DNA from: Mesorhizobium sp. Root102
GTDB lineage: Bacteria > Pseudomonadota > Alphaproteobacteria > Rhizobiales > Rhizobiaceae
NCBI RefSeq assembly: GCF_001425625.1
Contig: NZ_LMCP01000047.1
Location: forward strand, 124,001 to 188,000
DNA: 64,000 bases
Direction of reading: 5' to 3'
Part shown: positions 1-8,229 of the stretch, piece after piece
Numbering within the stretch: position 1 is the stretch's first letter
How the letters are laid out: each line of letters opens with the position of its first letter
Translations under genes and position numbers: made by a program
The notes under the pieces: generated by a model
What the model was told of the DNA's origin: nothing
What the model saw: the letters and a program-made list of their open reading frames with translations, nothing else
The model's database searches: none

Positions 1-519
1 CGGAAAGCGTGCCAACGCCGACGGCGGACCGATGCTGCCATGAAGGACGGCAAAAACCTTCGATGGTGCGCAGGGCAAAGCTCGCAAGGGTGGAGACCGG
101 CGTGGTCCCGAACGGACGCTGCTTTCGGGTGGCGGACTGGCAGGACCGTCAAAATCAAGGCCGGCAAGGCGCGACGACTTTACGGAAGTTGCTGCCGCGA
201 CCGTGTCCTGATCTGACAGGGAGGCGCTGGGAGAAATCCCGGCGCCGACTGTCTTTTCCCCCTCGATGCCCTTTGCGGCGATCTTGCGAGCGCCGCTTCA
301 CCGCGCGCTAAAATCGGTTAGTATCGCCTGGTCAGAGCCCGTTTGAAAACGCGCTCTGCCGAGTCGGATGGCGTGGTTTTCGAGAACCGAAGCGCAGCGG
401 ACCTTTGGGTCCGTGAGCTCAGTTCTACTGCGACGCAGTAGAACGGGAAGCGCGGAAAACCGCGTCAGGCGCCCGGCGGAGTAGCGTTTGCAAATGGGCT
501 CGTAGAAGGGGGATACTTC
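1..519. other. Gene-poor left edge
   Basis: No convincing gene is visible here. A plus-strand frame ending at base 43 reads GKRANADGGPMLP before its stop and could be the last codons of a gene lying mostly outside the window, but nothing confirms it. The right half is occupied by the structured repeat at 335-501. A GGGGGA-containing ribosome-binding site just before 520 serves the next gene. Confidence 0.5.
335..501. repeat. Structured palindromic intergenic element, copy 1
   Basis: The ends pair with each other: GAGCCCGTTTG at 335-345 against CAAATGGGCTC at 491-501. Inside are a GGACC/GGTCC hairpin and a TTCTACTGCG/CGCAGTAGAA hairpin. The core (CGAGAACCG-AGCG-AGCG, then a hairpin, then GTGAGC and GGAAGCGC, then CGTTTGCA) is shared with the element at 27628-27743, although the stems differ in sequence. 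It is probably a mobile or RNA-forming repeat of the rhizobial chromosome; its function is unknown. Confidence 0.65.
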
Positions 520-953
520 ATGACGCTCATCCAGAAGCTTGCCGTTGCCTATGCCTTCCTGTTCTTCGGTGTCGTCGCATCGGCTACATACCGGCGTTCA
601 ACGATGCCGACGGCAATCTGTTCGGCCTGTTCTCGCTGCAATGGTATGACGACCTGCTTCACGCCTTCTCCGGCGTCTGGGCGCTGGCCGCCGCCTTCAT
701 CTCGCACCGCCAGGCAGTGTTCTATTTCAAGCTGTTCGGTTCGGTCTACCTGTTCGACGGCGTGCTCGGGCTGATCACCGGGTCCGGCTGCCTCGATGCC
801 GGCATCTTCATCAACGGCTTCCGCTCCCTCAACGATATCGAATTCCCGGCCCGCTTCTTCGCCAACCTGCCGCACATCGTCATTGGCGGCTTCGCCGTCT
901 ATGTCGGCTTCTGGCTGGCCAAGCGCGTACACGACCACTTCGCCACGGCCTGA
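520..953 (+). pseudogene. Small membrane protein gene with a one-base frameshift
   Basis: The frame opening at ATG 520 encodes a hydrophobic start (MTLIQKLAVAYAFLFFGVV) and then leaves the meaningful frame near base 580, where GCATCGGCTAC probably lost one G. The continuation in the neighbouring frame reads GYIPAFNDADGNLFGLF, contains WYDDLLHAFSGVWALAA, and runs through two more hydrophobic stretches to a stop at 953. Joined, the product would be about 144 residues with roughly four membrane segments. The WYDDLLHAFSG stretch has the flavour of small YjdF-like membrane proteins, but I do not assign a family. The next gene starts 6 bases downstream, suggesting a two-gene operon. The break may be a real mutation or a sequencing error. 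Confidence 0.6.
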
Positions 954-959
954 TCGGCC

Positions 960-2090
960 ATGTTCCTGTTCCGCTGGCTGAAGCGCATCATCAAGACGAT
1001 CCTGTGGCTGATCGTCATCGTCATCCTCATCCCGATCGTCGGGCTGAGTTACGGCTTCCTGACGACGTCGTCGCTCGACAAGACCCCGTTGCCCGGCATT
1101 GCCGACGGCGCCCCGCCCAAGGCGCTGGCCGACAAGGTCCGCGCCGAAATCCCCGGCTACCAGCGGCCGGAGGAATCGACCTTCCTCACCTATCCGGAAT
1201 GGGCAATCGTCTACGCCGCGCGCGAATATGCCGGCTTCGTCGACAAGGACCAGCCGAGCGGGTTTCCCTACTGGTCCTATGTCGGCCGCTTCTGGCAGGA
1301 CTACGCCATGGTGATCCGCGCCAGCTCTCCCTACAAGTTCAACTACGCCAACCACCAGATGCTGGTCATCATCGGCACCAGCCACTCGATCGAGCATATC
1401 CTGCAATGGGCCTATGAGAACACGGTCGGCCGCATCACCGAGGCGACATCGGCCAAGCGCACCGCCGCCGACAACTATCAGGCCAAGGTGGCGGCCGACT
1501 ATGCCGCGTTCCTCAACCAGGTGCCCTGGTACCAGTTCCCCTATGCCGAAAAGCGCGCCGGCCTGTTTGCCGTGCAACCGGCGCCGGGTGACAGTTCCGT
1601 CCGCACCAGCGAACGCAAGCTCGCCTTCGGCCTCGCCGACACCATCAAGCAGGGCTATGCCGACCTGATCAAAAAGGCACTCGCCGCCACGGCGGACCCG
1701 GCCTTCCTCGATATCCATGTCTGGGCCAAGGGGCCGGTCGGCGAAGCCACGCGCAACGAGCCCGACACCTTGCTCGAACGCGACCTGGGAACCGACGGCA
1801 CCATCTTCGTCACCAAGCGCTATCAGGTGTTCACCGAAATGATCCCGCGCCTGATCGACAAGGGCGTCTCCTTCGTCGAGATCGGCGGCAATGACGAGAT
1901 CATGGTCACCGTGCTCTCGACCGACACGATCGCCGTCCCCGAAGGCATGCGCATCCTGTTCAGCTATCCGCTCCCGGCTGAGCCTGCCACGCGCCGCACC
2001 GGACTGACTGTTGCCGTGCGCAAGCTGCATCTCGTGCTGCCGGCGCTGATCAAGGCAGGCGCCAGGCTCGAACACGTTTATGACTATTGA
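960..2090 (+). CDS. Membrane-anchored conserved protein of unknown function
   Basis: Starts at ATG 960, six bases after the preceding membrane gene. The 376-residue product has one strongly hydrophobic N-terminal segment (about residues 12-32, IKTILWLIVIVILIPIVGLS) followed by a large soluble part, so it is probably anchored in the inner membrane with a periplasmic domain. The soluble part is rich in aromatic residues (TYPEWAIVYAAREYAGF, WSYVGRFWQDYAMV) and carries several His residues, including SHSIEHILQWAYE. No enzyme motif is recognised. Context suggests it acts with the upstream membrane protein. Confidence 0.8.
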   Translation: MFLFRWLKRIIKTILWLIVIVILIPIVGLSYGFLTTSSLDKTPLPGIADGAPPKALADKVRAEIPGYQRPEESTFLTYPEWAIVYAAREYAGFVDKDQPSGFPYWSYVGRFWQDYAMVIRASSPYKFNYANHQMLVIIGTSHSIEHILQWAYENTVGRITEATSAKRTAADNYQAKVAADYAAFLNQVPWYQFPYAEKRAGLFAVQPAPGDSSVRTSERKLAFGLADTIKQGYADLIKKALAATADPAFLDIHVWAKGPVGEATRNEPDTLLERDLGTDGTIFVTKRYQVFTEMIPRLIDKGVSFVEIGGNDEIMVTVLSTDTIAVPEGMRILFSYPLPAEPATRRTGLTVAVRKLHLVLPALIKAGARLEHVYDY

Positions 2091-2280
2091 GGCCTTTCGG
2101 CCACGTCTTGCAAAGATCGGCCGTCTCGAGCGCTCCGCCACGCTCATTCCACAATCGCGGCCAAATCCCGCCTTGTTCGCGCGCGATGGAGTGTTGCCGT
2201 CACCCAAAAGCGGCAACCGGTTTGGGGCACCGACATGCACCTGAATGGGCTGCCGGGGGGCATCTCGAAGGGACGAGACC

Positions 2281-2802
2281 GTGATCAAGACCGCCCTTGT
2301 CGCCATGACCATCGTCGGGTGCGACTGCGACGCCAAGCTTTGCGAATATATCGGCGAGACACCGGCCAAGTGGTCGACCGTCGCCGAATGCGAAGCGGCG
2401 ATGAAAGGCCAGATGCTGCACGAGCGCAATTTCAACTATCCGCTCGTCTCCGGCATCTGCCGCACGAAGGGCTCGTCGTCCTCCTCGCGGCTGGCCGCGA
2501 CCGCGTCGCGCCCGGAATTAAAGCCCGCCAGCCGCGTTGTCAGGGCCGAAAGCCCGTTGCCTCCTGGATTGAGCCACCGGCCGAGCGTCTCGGTGGGTTC
2601 GCCAACGACGGCCATGGAAGCCGACGCCGCCCGGCCCGTCGCCTATGAACAAGTGGTCGATGGCGGAACCGGCGTGCTCTATCGCACGAAAAACGGCTAC
2701 GCCGTGGTCAAGACCGATCTTGGCCGCGCCGCCTCGGCAACCGCCGACGCCGCGAAACGCTCCGTGAACTGGCTGGCCGGACTGGTGCAGAAGGGGCTGT
2801 AG
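2281..2802 (+). CDS. Hypothetical exported protein
   Basis: I place the start at GTG 2281 because GAAGGGA lies a suitable distance upstream and the resulting N terminus (VIKTALVAMTIVGCDC) looks like a short signal or lipoprotein-like leader. Upstream in-frame codons lack these features. The product is 173 residues. The first third has four Cys (CDCDAKLCEY, AECEAAM, SGICRTKG) in a compact region that may be disulfide-bonded; the middle is Ser/Pro-rich and looks unstructured; the C terminus is a short amphipathic stretch. No family recognised. Confidence 0.6.
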   Translation: MIKTALVAMTIVGCDCDAKLCEYIGETPAKWSTVAECEAAMKGQMLHERNFNYPLVSGICRTKGSSSSSRLAATASRPELKPASRVVRAESPLPPGLSHRPSVSVGSPTTAMEADAARPVAYEQVVDGGTGVLYRTKNGYAVVKTDLGRAASATADAAKRSVNWLAGLVQKGL

Positions 2803-2874
2803 TCCCGCCGGTGTCTCGGGTCACGACCGCAACATGTCAGCGCGGCATCCTCTCGTCGCACCGGGTGTCCGTGA

Positions 2875-3405
2875 TTAGGCCGGAACATAGGTCAACCTGA
2901 TCACGTCATCGCCAATCAGATCGCTTGCCACGAAGCGAAGCCGCGGACGGGGGTCGGCGAAGAATGGCTTGCCATGACCAAGCACGACCGGATGGAGGTA
3001 GAGTTGGTACGCATCGATAAGACCAAGGTCGGTCAGGCTTCGTGCCAGGTTTGGTCCAGAAACTGAAATCTCCCCAACGAGTTCAGCCTTCAGCCGACGT
3101 ATCACCGCCTCGACGTCATCCTCGACAAGTGTGGCGTTGGGGCCGACTGACTTCAGCGAGCGCGACACAACCCACTTCGGCTGGCTCCGCCACGCCGCCG
3201 CGAATTCGTGCCCCTCCGCGCTCCACTCAGGACTGTCTTCGTCCCAATAACGCATGACCTCATACATACCGCGACCATACACGCTGCCGGCCAAGTCGCG
3301 CACTTGCTCTATCCAGTGACGAAAGATTGTCGGGCCTGACGGCATTTTCTGGTGGTCGACATAGCCGTCGAGGGACTGGTTCATTCTGAAAATGAGCTTC
3401 GCCAT
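2875..3405 (-). CDS. Dihydrofolate reductase-family protein (RibD C-terminal fold)
   Basis: The 176-residue product matches the stand-alone RibD_C/DHFR-like family (YyaP/YwjB type): N-terminal MAKLIFRMNQSLDGYVD, a central YGRGMYEVMRYWDED, a conserved KWVVSRSL strand, and EISVSGPNLARSLTDLGLIDAYQLYLHPVVLGHGK split over the NADPH-binding half. Family members are NAD(P)H-dependent reductases of unknown substrate and do not usually replace FolA. ATG 3405 is preceded by GGAGATCC. It stands alone between two unknown genes, so context gives no pathway. Cytosolic. Confidence 0.85.
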   Translation of the reverse strand: MAKLIFRMNQSLDGYVDHQKMPSGPTIFRHWIEQVRDLAGSVYGRGMYEVMRYWDEDSPEWSAEGHEFAAAWRSQPKWVVSRSLKSVGPNATLVEDDVEAVIRRLKAELVGEISVSGPNLARSLTDLGLIDAYQLYLHPVVLGHGKPFFADPRPRLRFVASDLIGDDVIRLTYVPA

Positions 3406-3509
3406 ACTGCAGGATCTCCAACCCAGGGTCGTCAGAATAACTTGGGCCGCCGTTACGCAAAAGTGTGGACCCCCAGCCGAAATCCAAACTGAGACACGGC
3501 CCTGGTCTC

Positions 3510-4133
3510 CTACAGCTTGACCTTCAGGCTCTGCCAGAACTTGTCGATCAGCGGCTCTTCGGCCGCCTTGTCCTCGCCGGCAATGCGGGTGATGAACAGC
3601 AGCCCCTGATCGGCAAGGCCGAAGCCGACGATCTCGAAATAGGCGGTGTCGGTGCGTGTCTTCACTTGGGCGCGGATGCCGGTCAATTCCTTGCCGTCGG
3701 CAAGCTTGCGCGTCGTCGGCCCTTGCGTCAGCGTGGCGCCGGCCTGCACCGATTCCTTGGTCATCTCCTGCAGCATCAGCTGGTTGAGCGACACCGGATT
3801 CATCTTGCCATATTCCTGCACGACGACGATCGTGCCCAGCGCCGACGCCATCAGATACTGCGTGATGTTCTCGCCAAGATCGGTCTTGGTCACCGAAATA
3901 TTGCTCGGATGGACGAAGGAGAAAACGCTGCCGGAAAAGGTGGCGAAGTCGTTACGCTCGAGCGTCACCTTGCTGTGCTTGCCGCCGGGCAGCGTCACGT
4001 TTGTGCTTTCGCCGGGATCGATATCGACCGTCACGCCGTCGATGGTCAGCTTGAAGGCCTTGAGATCCTCGGCCCCGGCCGGTCCAGCGCACAGCGCGAT
4101 AAGGGTGAGTGCCGCCGCTGATACCATCCGCAT
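3510..4133 (-). CDS. Secreted protein of unknown function
   Basis: A clear Sec signal peptide (MRMVSAAALTLIALCAGPAGA, cleavage after AGA near residue 21) precedes a soluble, probably periplasmic domain of about 185 residues rich in beta-branched residues. No catalytic motif is recognised. GGAGAA precedes ATG 4133. The gene begins 18 bases after the stop of the FAD-linked oxidase at 4152-5774, so the two are probably co-transcribed. A periplasmic accessory or sensor role is possible but unsupported. Confidence 0.75.
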   Translation of the reverse strand: MRMVSAAALTLIALCAGPAGAEDLKAFKLTIDGVTVDIDPGESTNVTLPGGKHSKVTLERNDFATFSGSVFSFVHPSNISVTKTDLGENITQYLMASALGTIVVVQEYGKMNPVSLNQLMLQEMTKESVQAGATLTQGPTTRKLADGKELTGIRAQVKTRTDTAYFEIVGFGLADQGLLFITRIAGEDKAAEEPLIDKFWQSLKVKL

Positions 4134-4151
4134 GGGTTGTTCTCCTGCTTT

Positions 4152-5774
4152 TTATGCCACCCCGCTCAGCACCTTGATGGCACGGTAGAAGGTCGAGGAA
4201 AACAGTTCCGTAGGGTCATATTGCCGCTTTGCCGCCAGGAAGGCTGGCAACTCGGGATAGGAGGCCAGCAACTCCTTGGCCGTATAATGCAGCTGATAGG
4301 GCAGGAAGAACCGGCCGCCATGCTTGATCGCCACGTCGATCAGCGCCCGGGTCAGCGCCCGCATCCTGGCATTGCCGTCGGCATCGGTCGGCTGGTTGAT
4401 GTAGAGCACCAGCGAATAGGCCGGCTCCGGCGCGTAGGTCAGCGCCACATCCTCCTTGTGGACGATGCGCACCGAAGCGTTGAGCACCGGCAGGTCTTGA
4501 TTGCGAAGGATCTCACGGGCTTCCACAATGAATGGATTATAGGCGGAGCGTGGAATAAAATATTCGTGCAGGATGTCGGTCTCTTCCATCTGATCGTTGA
4601 AGAGATAGGGCACCGAATCGTGCATCGGGTTGTTGCGGGTGACGAGGCAGGCCTCGCCCTCGGCCATGGCTGAGGTGCGCGCCACCGTGCAGCTTTCGAA
4701 TTTCGGCTCCAGCGTCTTTTCGGTGAACCATTTCAGCTCCTGGAACAGACTGCCCCATTTCGCCAGGTTGATGATCACACGCTTCAGCCCCACCGAACCC
4801 GGTTCGCCAATTGCCGGCTGGTCGGCCGGCGGCTGATCGGCCACCTTGTCATAGCGGTAGACGATCATGTCCTCGAGGAAATTGCCCGGCGCCGTCGACA
4901 GATGGCCGTAGAACAGGCCGATCTCCTTGTTCGGCTCCAGCACCTCGGCGAAGAATTTCGGAAAATCGTCCGATTTGATGATTTCGCGCGAGGTGCGGTA
5001 GACGGCGTTGTCGACGATATCGAGCGTCGCCTCCAGCACCACGCCGAACAGGCCGTAGCCGCCGACGACGTGGCGGAACAGCTCGGTGTTCTCGGTGGGC
5101 GAGCAGGTCGTCACCGACCCATCGGCCAGCATCACCCGCATCGAGCGGATCGAGCCGGCAACCGAGCCCGCCTGATGGTCCATGCCATGCGCATTGACCG
5201 ACAGCGAGCCGCCGACCGAGAAGATGTCGGTCGACTGCATCGCCTTCACCGCGAAGCGCGGATGAAGCATGTTCTGGATGTCGTGCCAGCGCGCGCCTGG
5301 CTGCAGCGTCATGGTCTTCGCCGCAGCGTCGACCGTCACCTTGTTGAACTTCCTGAGGTCGAGCACCAGCGCGTTGTCGTCGAAAGCGTGCCCGCCCATC
5401 GAATGGCGGATGGCGGCCATTGAAACTTTCAGGCCGTTGCCGCGCGCGAAGGCCAGCGCCTTGGCGATGTGCTCTTCCTCGCCGATCTCGACGACGCCAT
5501 AGACCGGCGTCTTCGACACGCCGCTGGCATCGTTGATGTCGCCGCCTTTTGCCGACCAGGGCAGCGAAGGATCGAAGGTAGGCGCATTCTCCAGTGGCTT
5601 CAGTGGTAGCGCGATGCCGTCGATATCGGCAATCCGGCCGGCGTTCTTTGGTCCCGAAGGTCCTCGCGCCAGCCGCGCCACCGTGGTGCCGCCCCACAGC
5701 ACCGCGCCGCCGACGACAGCCGCACTCAGCAGCAATCGCCGCGACAGGCGAAACCCTTTTTGCTCGTCAGCCAT
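4152..5774 (-). CDS. FAD-linked oxidoreductase with N-terminal export-type leader
   Basis: I choose ATG 5774 (MADEQKGFRLSRRLLLSAAV) rather than an upstream frame extension because it gives a basic, twin-arginine-like stretch followed by a hydrophobic segment; GGGGGAT lies upstream. The 540-residue protein carries an FAD_binding_4 (PCMH-type) domain: VYGVVEIGEEEHIAKALAFA, RHSMGGHAFDDNALVLDLR, then GGSLSVNAHG and GGYGLFGVVLEATL. The C-terminal half resembles aldonolactone-oxidase-like substrate domains. Family members oxidise sugar lactones or alcohols with O2 or a quinone. The SRRLLLSAA leader suggests membrane attachment or Tat export. The substrate is unknown; it shares an operon with the secreted protein at 3510-4133. 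Confidence 0.85.
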   Translation of the reverse strand: MADEQKGFRLSRRLLLSAAVVGGAVLWGGTTVARLARGPSGPKNAGRIADIDGIALPLKPLENAPTFDPSLPWSAKGGDINDASGVSKTPVYGVVEIGEEEHIAKALAFARGNGLKVSMAAIRHSMGGHAFDDNALVLDLRKFNKVTVDAAAKTMTLQPGARWHDIQNMLHPRFAVKAMQSTDIFSVGGSLSVNAHGMDHQAGSVAGSIRSMRVMLADGSVTTCSPTENTELFRHVVGGYGLFGVVLEATLDIVDNAVYRTSREIIKSDDFPKFFAEVLEPNKEIGLFYGHLSTAPGNFLEDMIVYRYDKVADQPPADQPAIGEPGSVGLKRVIINLAKWGSLFQELKWFTEKTLEPKFESCTVARTSAMAEGEACLVTRNNPMHDSVPYLFNDQMEETDILHEYFIPRSAYNPFIVEAREILRNQDLPVLNASVRIVHKEDVALTYAPEPAYSLVLYINQPTDADGNARMRALTRALIDVAIKHGGRFFLPYQLHYTAKELLASYPELPAFLAAKRQYDPTELFSSTFYRAIKVLSGVA

Positions 5775-6009
5775 GAATATCCCCCGTTGGCCAAGGGATA
5801 GCGCGGCTCTTTGGCAAAAACCATAGAGATGGTGCCGGGACAACCGGCCGCCAGACCTTCCTTGGACATTCAACCGGGAGACCTCATCCTGGCCGTCTGG
5901 CGTCGAGGGCGGCGAGCATGAAAATGGCCGGTCCCCAAGGGACCGGCCAGGAGTGGAACAGGGTCTGAAATTTCGGTCAGCAGGTCCGCTGACGCACGAC
6001 GCTGATGCC

Positions 6010-6252
6010 CTACGAGGCCTTCTTGATCGACGTCACGATGCCGGTCTTGTCATCGACAGTCACCGCCACCTTGGCGCCCACCTTCAGTTTCCCGATCGTC
6101 GCTTCCGGCGACAGTTGGTAGATCTTGCCGTCGTCGAGGGTGATCGACTTGGTTGTCGGGTCGACGGCCTGGATGGTGCCCTGAACGGTCGCGGCATAAG
6201 CGGTGCCGACGAAGGCGAGCAGAGCGGCTGTGGTTGCGAGGGTCTTCTTCAT
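6010..6252 (-). CDS. DUF1344 family small secreted protein
   Basis: An 80-residue protein with a Sec signal peptide (MKKTLATTAALLAFVGTAYA) and a mature part of about 60 residues, ATVQGTIQAVDPTTKSITLD, then KIYQLSPEATIGKLKVGAKV and VTVDDKTGIVTSIKK. This pattern matches DUF1344, a small beta-barrel-like family common in rhizobia and of unknown function. GGAG lies about 10 bases before ATG 6252. It is monocistronic, with no functional neighbour. Confidence 0.88.
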   Translation of the reverse strand: MKKTLATTAALLAFVGTAYAATVQGTIQAVDPTTKSITLDDGKIYQLSPEATIGKLKVGAKVAVTVDDKTGIVTSIKKAS

Positions 6253-6691
6253 GGGTAGCACTCCGTGCTGTTTCACTTTTCCGGACCGCCTTGGGAAACG
6301 ACAGCACCGGACGGCCTGAAACTGGAACGGAAAGCGCTCGCTGAGCAAATCACGTTGGGTGTATTTTCGCAAACAATATCATAGGCTTAATTCCGACACA
6401 TTGCTTGCTGCCGACATCATTTCCGGCCGCTTCGGCTCCCCCGATGAGCGCACTTCTGTCCGCGAAAAGAGTCGTTTAGCCGGATTGTGGCGGGCGGGTT
6501 CGATCACGGCACAGCCGTCGCAATCCGTCTCGGGCGGCATCACGAAACAGACTGCCGACCGGTCACCGATACACACTTTGTTTCATGGATCAGCTCAACT
6601 CGCCACTCCAAAGTGGTTGAAACTCGCGCTCCGGTTGCAAATCGGGAACGGATGCAGGATGGTGCGCCGTTACGATGAAGGGGGGCCTTCC
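6253..6691. other. Intergenic region without a visible gene
   Basis: About 440 bases between two divergent genes. Short open frames on both strands lack ribosome-binding sites and family-like sequence. The AT-rich stretch near 6365-6400 is the most likely place for the minus-strand promoter of the DUF1344 gene. I see no repeat or RNA gene here. Confidence 0.5.
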
Positions 6692-6723
6692 ATGAAGCTT
6701 GCAGTCCGGACCATGATGTCCTG

Positions 6724-7182
6724 ATGCTGGCGCTTGCTCCGGGATCGGCCAGCGCACAAGGCGCGGGTCCGGGCGACGACAAAACGGTTATCTTTACTCC
6801 CGACGATCCAGAGATGGCGGCGACGGCGCAGGCGCTCGCCAGCCTGGACGACTTCCTGGCCTTGTCCGAGGCTCCTCCCTCCGACACAGACAGGTTCAAA
6901 TTGAAGGTCAAGGTGCGGGACGGGAACGTCATCGAACACTTCTGGGTCATACCGTTCCGCCGCACCGAGACCGGATTTGTCGGCATATTGGCGAACCAGC
7001 CGGAGGGAGTGCACAACGTCGTCCTCGGCCAAAACGTAGAATTCACCAGGGACGATATTTCCGACTGGGGATACACACGCGCCGGGCGTCAGGTCGGCAG
7101 CTTCACCGTCTGCGTCATGTTCGACAAAATGTCGAAAGAGGAGGCGGACTGTATGCGCGACAAATACGGCTTCGACTGCTGA
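6724..7182 (+). CDS. YegJ/DUF2314-like secreted protein; signal-peptide region frame-disrupted
   Basis: From ATG 6724 the product is 152 residues. The mature region has the DUF2314 hallmarks: LKVKVRDGNVIEHFWVIPFR, then TGFVGILANQPEGV and the tryptophan-containing segment ISDWGYTRAGRQVGSFTVC. The best ribosome-binding site (AAGGGGGG) precedes a different ATG at 6692, whose frame reads MKLAVRTMMS and stops at 6722-6724, overlapping ATG 6724 as TGATG. Restoring one C (TCCCTGATG) would fuse the two into a classic signal peptide ending SASAQ. Either a base is missing or translation re-initiates. Family function is unknown. Confidence 0.75.
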   Translation: MLALAPGSASAQGAGPGDDKTVIFTPDDPEMAATAQALASLDDFLALSEAPPSDTDRFKLKVKVRDGNVIEHFWVIPFRRTETGFVGILANQPEGVHNVVLGQNVEFTRDDISDWGYTRAGRQVGSFTVCVMFDKMSKEEADCMRDKYGFDC

Positions 7183-7195
7183 CGGCTCGGTCCGA

Positions 7196-8164
7196 TTAAC
7201 CCTCCTCGTCCTTCGCGCCGATCTTTCGCACCAGCGCTGCCGTCGCCAGCATAGCGCCCATGTCTGATATCATCGGCGCGACATGCGTGGTGTAGTCGAG
7301 CGGCACCGAAATATCCGGCAGCTCGAAGAAGTTCTTCGTCTGCGGCAGCAGCAGGAATCCGTCGCTGCCGTTGAGCGCGACGCGGGCCGGGTCGTCCGGC
7401 CAGGTTTCGCCAAGCCATTTCAGCGCCTGCGCCAGGCGGCCTGTCACCAGCGGTCGCGCCACCTCGGCGTTGTCGGTGCGGAATTCATAGGCGGCGTCGA
7501 GTTCGGGCACACCGGACGACAAGTCCTGCATCTTGCTGGCGAACATGCCCCGGAAGAAGCCGACGACCGCATTGGTCCGGCGCGTTGCCACCAATACTCC
7601 CGGGAACGGCTCGATCGCTTCGAACGCGACGATGACACCCTTGAAGGTTGTCGATGAATCCTTGCCCGACCCTACTCGCATTTCTGCTTCGTAGATCTCG
7701 AACGGAAACTCTTCGTAGCGGCCCGAAACGACATCGTCGAACGACTGCCGGTTGAAGGCGCCGACCGCCTCGCGCGGCAGCCGGTCGAAAGAGTTCGGCC
7801 TCCCTCCATGCTGGTAACGCATATCCGCGATGAAGCCGAAGATGATCGGCAGCAGCGTCTCGCGGAACGATTGCTGCAGCCGCGTCGCCGGTTTCCTGGC
7901 CTGGAAGTAGAGCACGCTCGAAGCCACCAAGCCGATGCCATAGAGAGACAGATGTGGCGTCGAGACCCATTGCTCGTTGGGGTCGGCGACCTTGTTGAAC
8001 AGCCAGGCGACCAGCACCACGGCCACCAGCACCAGGCCGACGAACAGCGGCACCCGCCAGCGCACCTGCCGGACCGCCGAGGCCCTTGCCGCCTCATAGG
8101 CCTCGATGTCTTTCCGGATGCCGGCGATGTCAGCCTCTCCAGGCATGAAATCCGCTGTTTCCAT
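7196..8164 (-). CDS. DUF3137 family membrane protein
   Basis: A 322-residue protein from ATG 8164 (METADFMPGEADIAGIRKDI); GGGGG precedes the start. After a charged N-terminal helix come two transmembrane segments (about residues 42-62, VPLFVGLVLVAVVLVAWLF, and 78-95, LSLYGIGLVASSVLYFQ), then a large cytosolic domain with the DUF3137 pattern (RETLLPIIFGFIADMRY, FKGVIVAFEAIEPFPGVLV, TDNAEVARPLVTGRLAQAL). The family has no established biochemical function. The next gene on the strand starts 13 bases away on the opposite strand, so the two stops converge. Confidence 0.8.
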   Translation of the reverse strand: METADFMPGEADIAGIRKDIEAYEAARASAVRQVRWRVPLFVGLVLVAVVLVAWLFNKVADPNEQWVSTPHLSLYGIGLVASSVLYFQARKPATRLQQSFRETLLPIIFGFIADMRYQHGGRPNSFDRLPREAVGAFNRQSFDDVVSGRYEEFPFEIYEAEMRVGSGKDSSTTFKGVIVAFEAIEPFPGVLVATRRTNAVVGFFRGMFASKMQDLSSGVPELDAAYEFRTDNAEVARPLVTGRLAQALKWLGETWPDDPARVALNGSDGFLLLPQTKNFFELPDISVPLDYTTHVAPMISDMGAMLATAALVRKIGAKDEEG

Positions 8165-8229
8165 CGCCACCCCCGCAAGCCCGCCCCTGCCGTGGCATGA
8201 TAGTCGGTTTTGCAGGAGCCGCCAGACGG

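Noticed and set aside
1..43. Possible C-terminal end of a gene extending beyond the left edge
   Set aside because: Only 13 codons are visible and no family can be tested; I mention it under the left-edge region but do not call it.
1..330. Possible structural RNA such as RNase P RNA at the left edge
   Set aside because: The phrase GGAAAGCGTGCC looked suggestive, but conserved RNase P signatures were absent.
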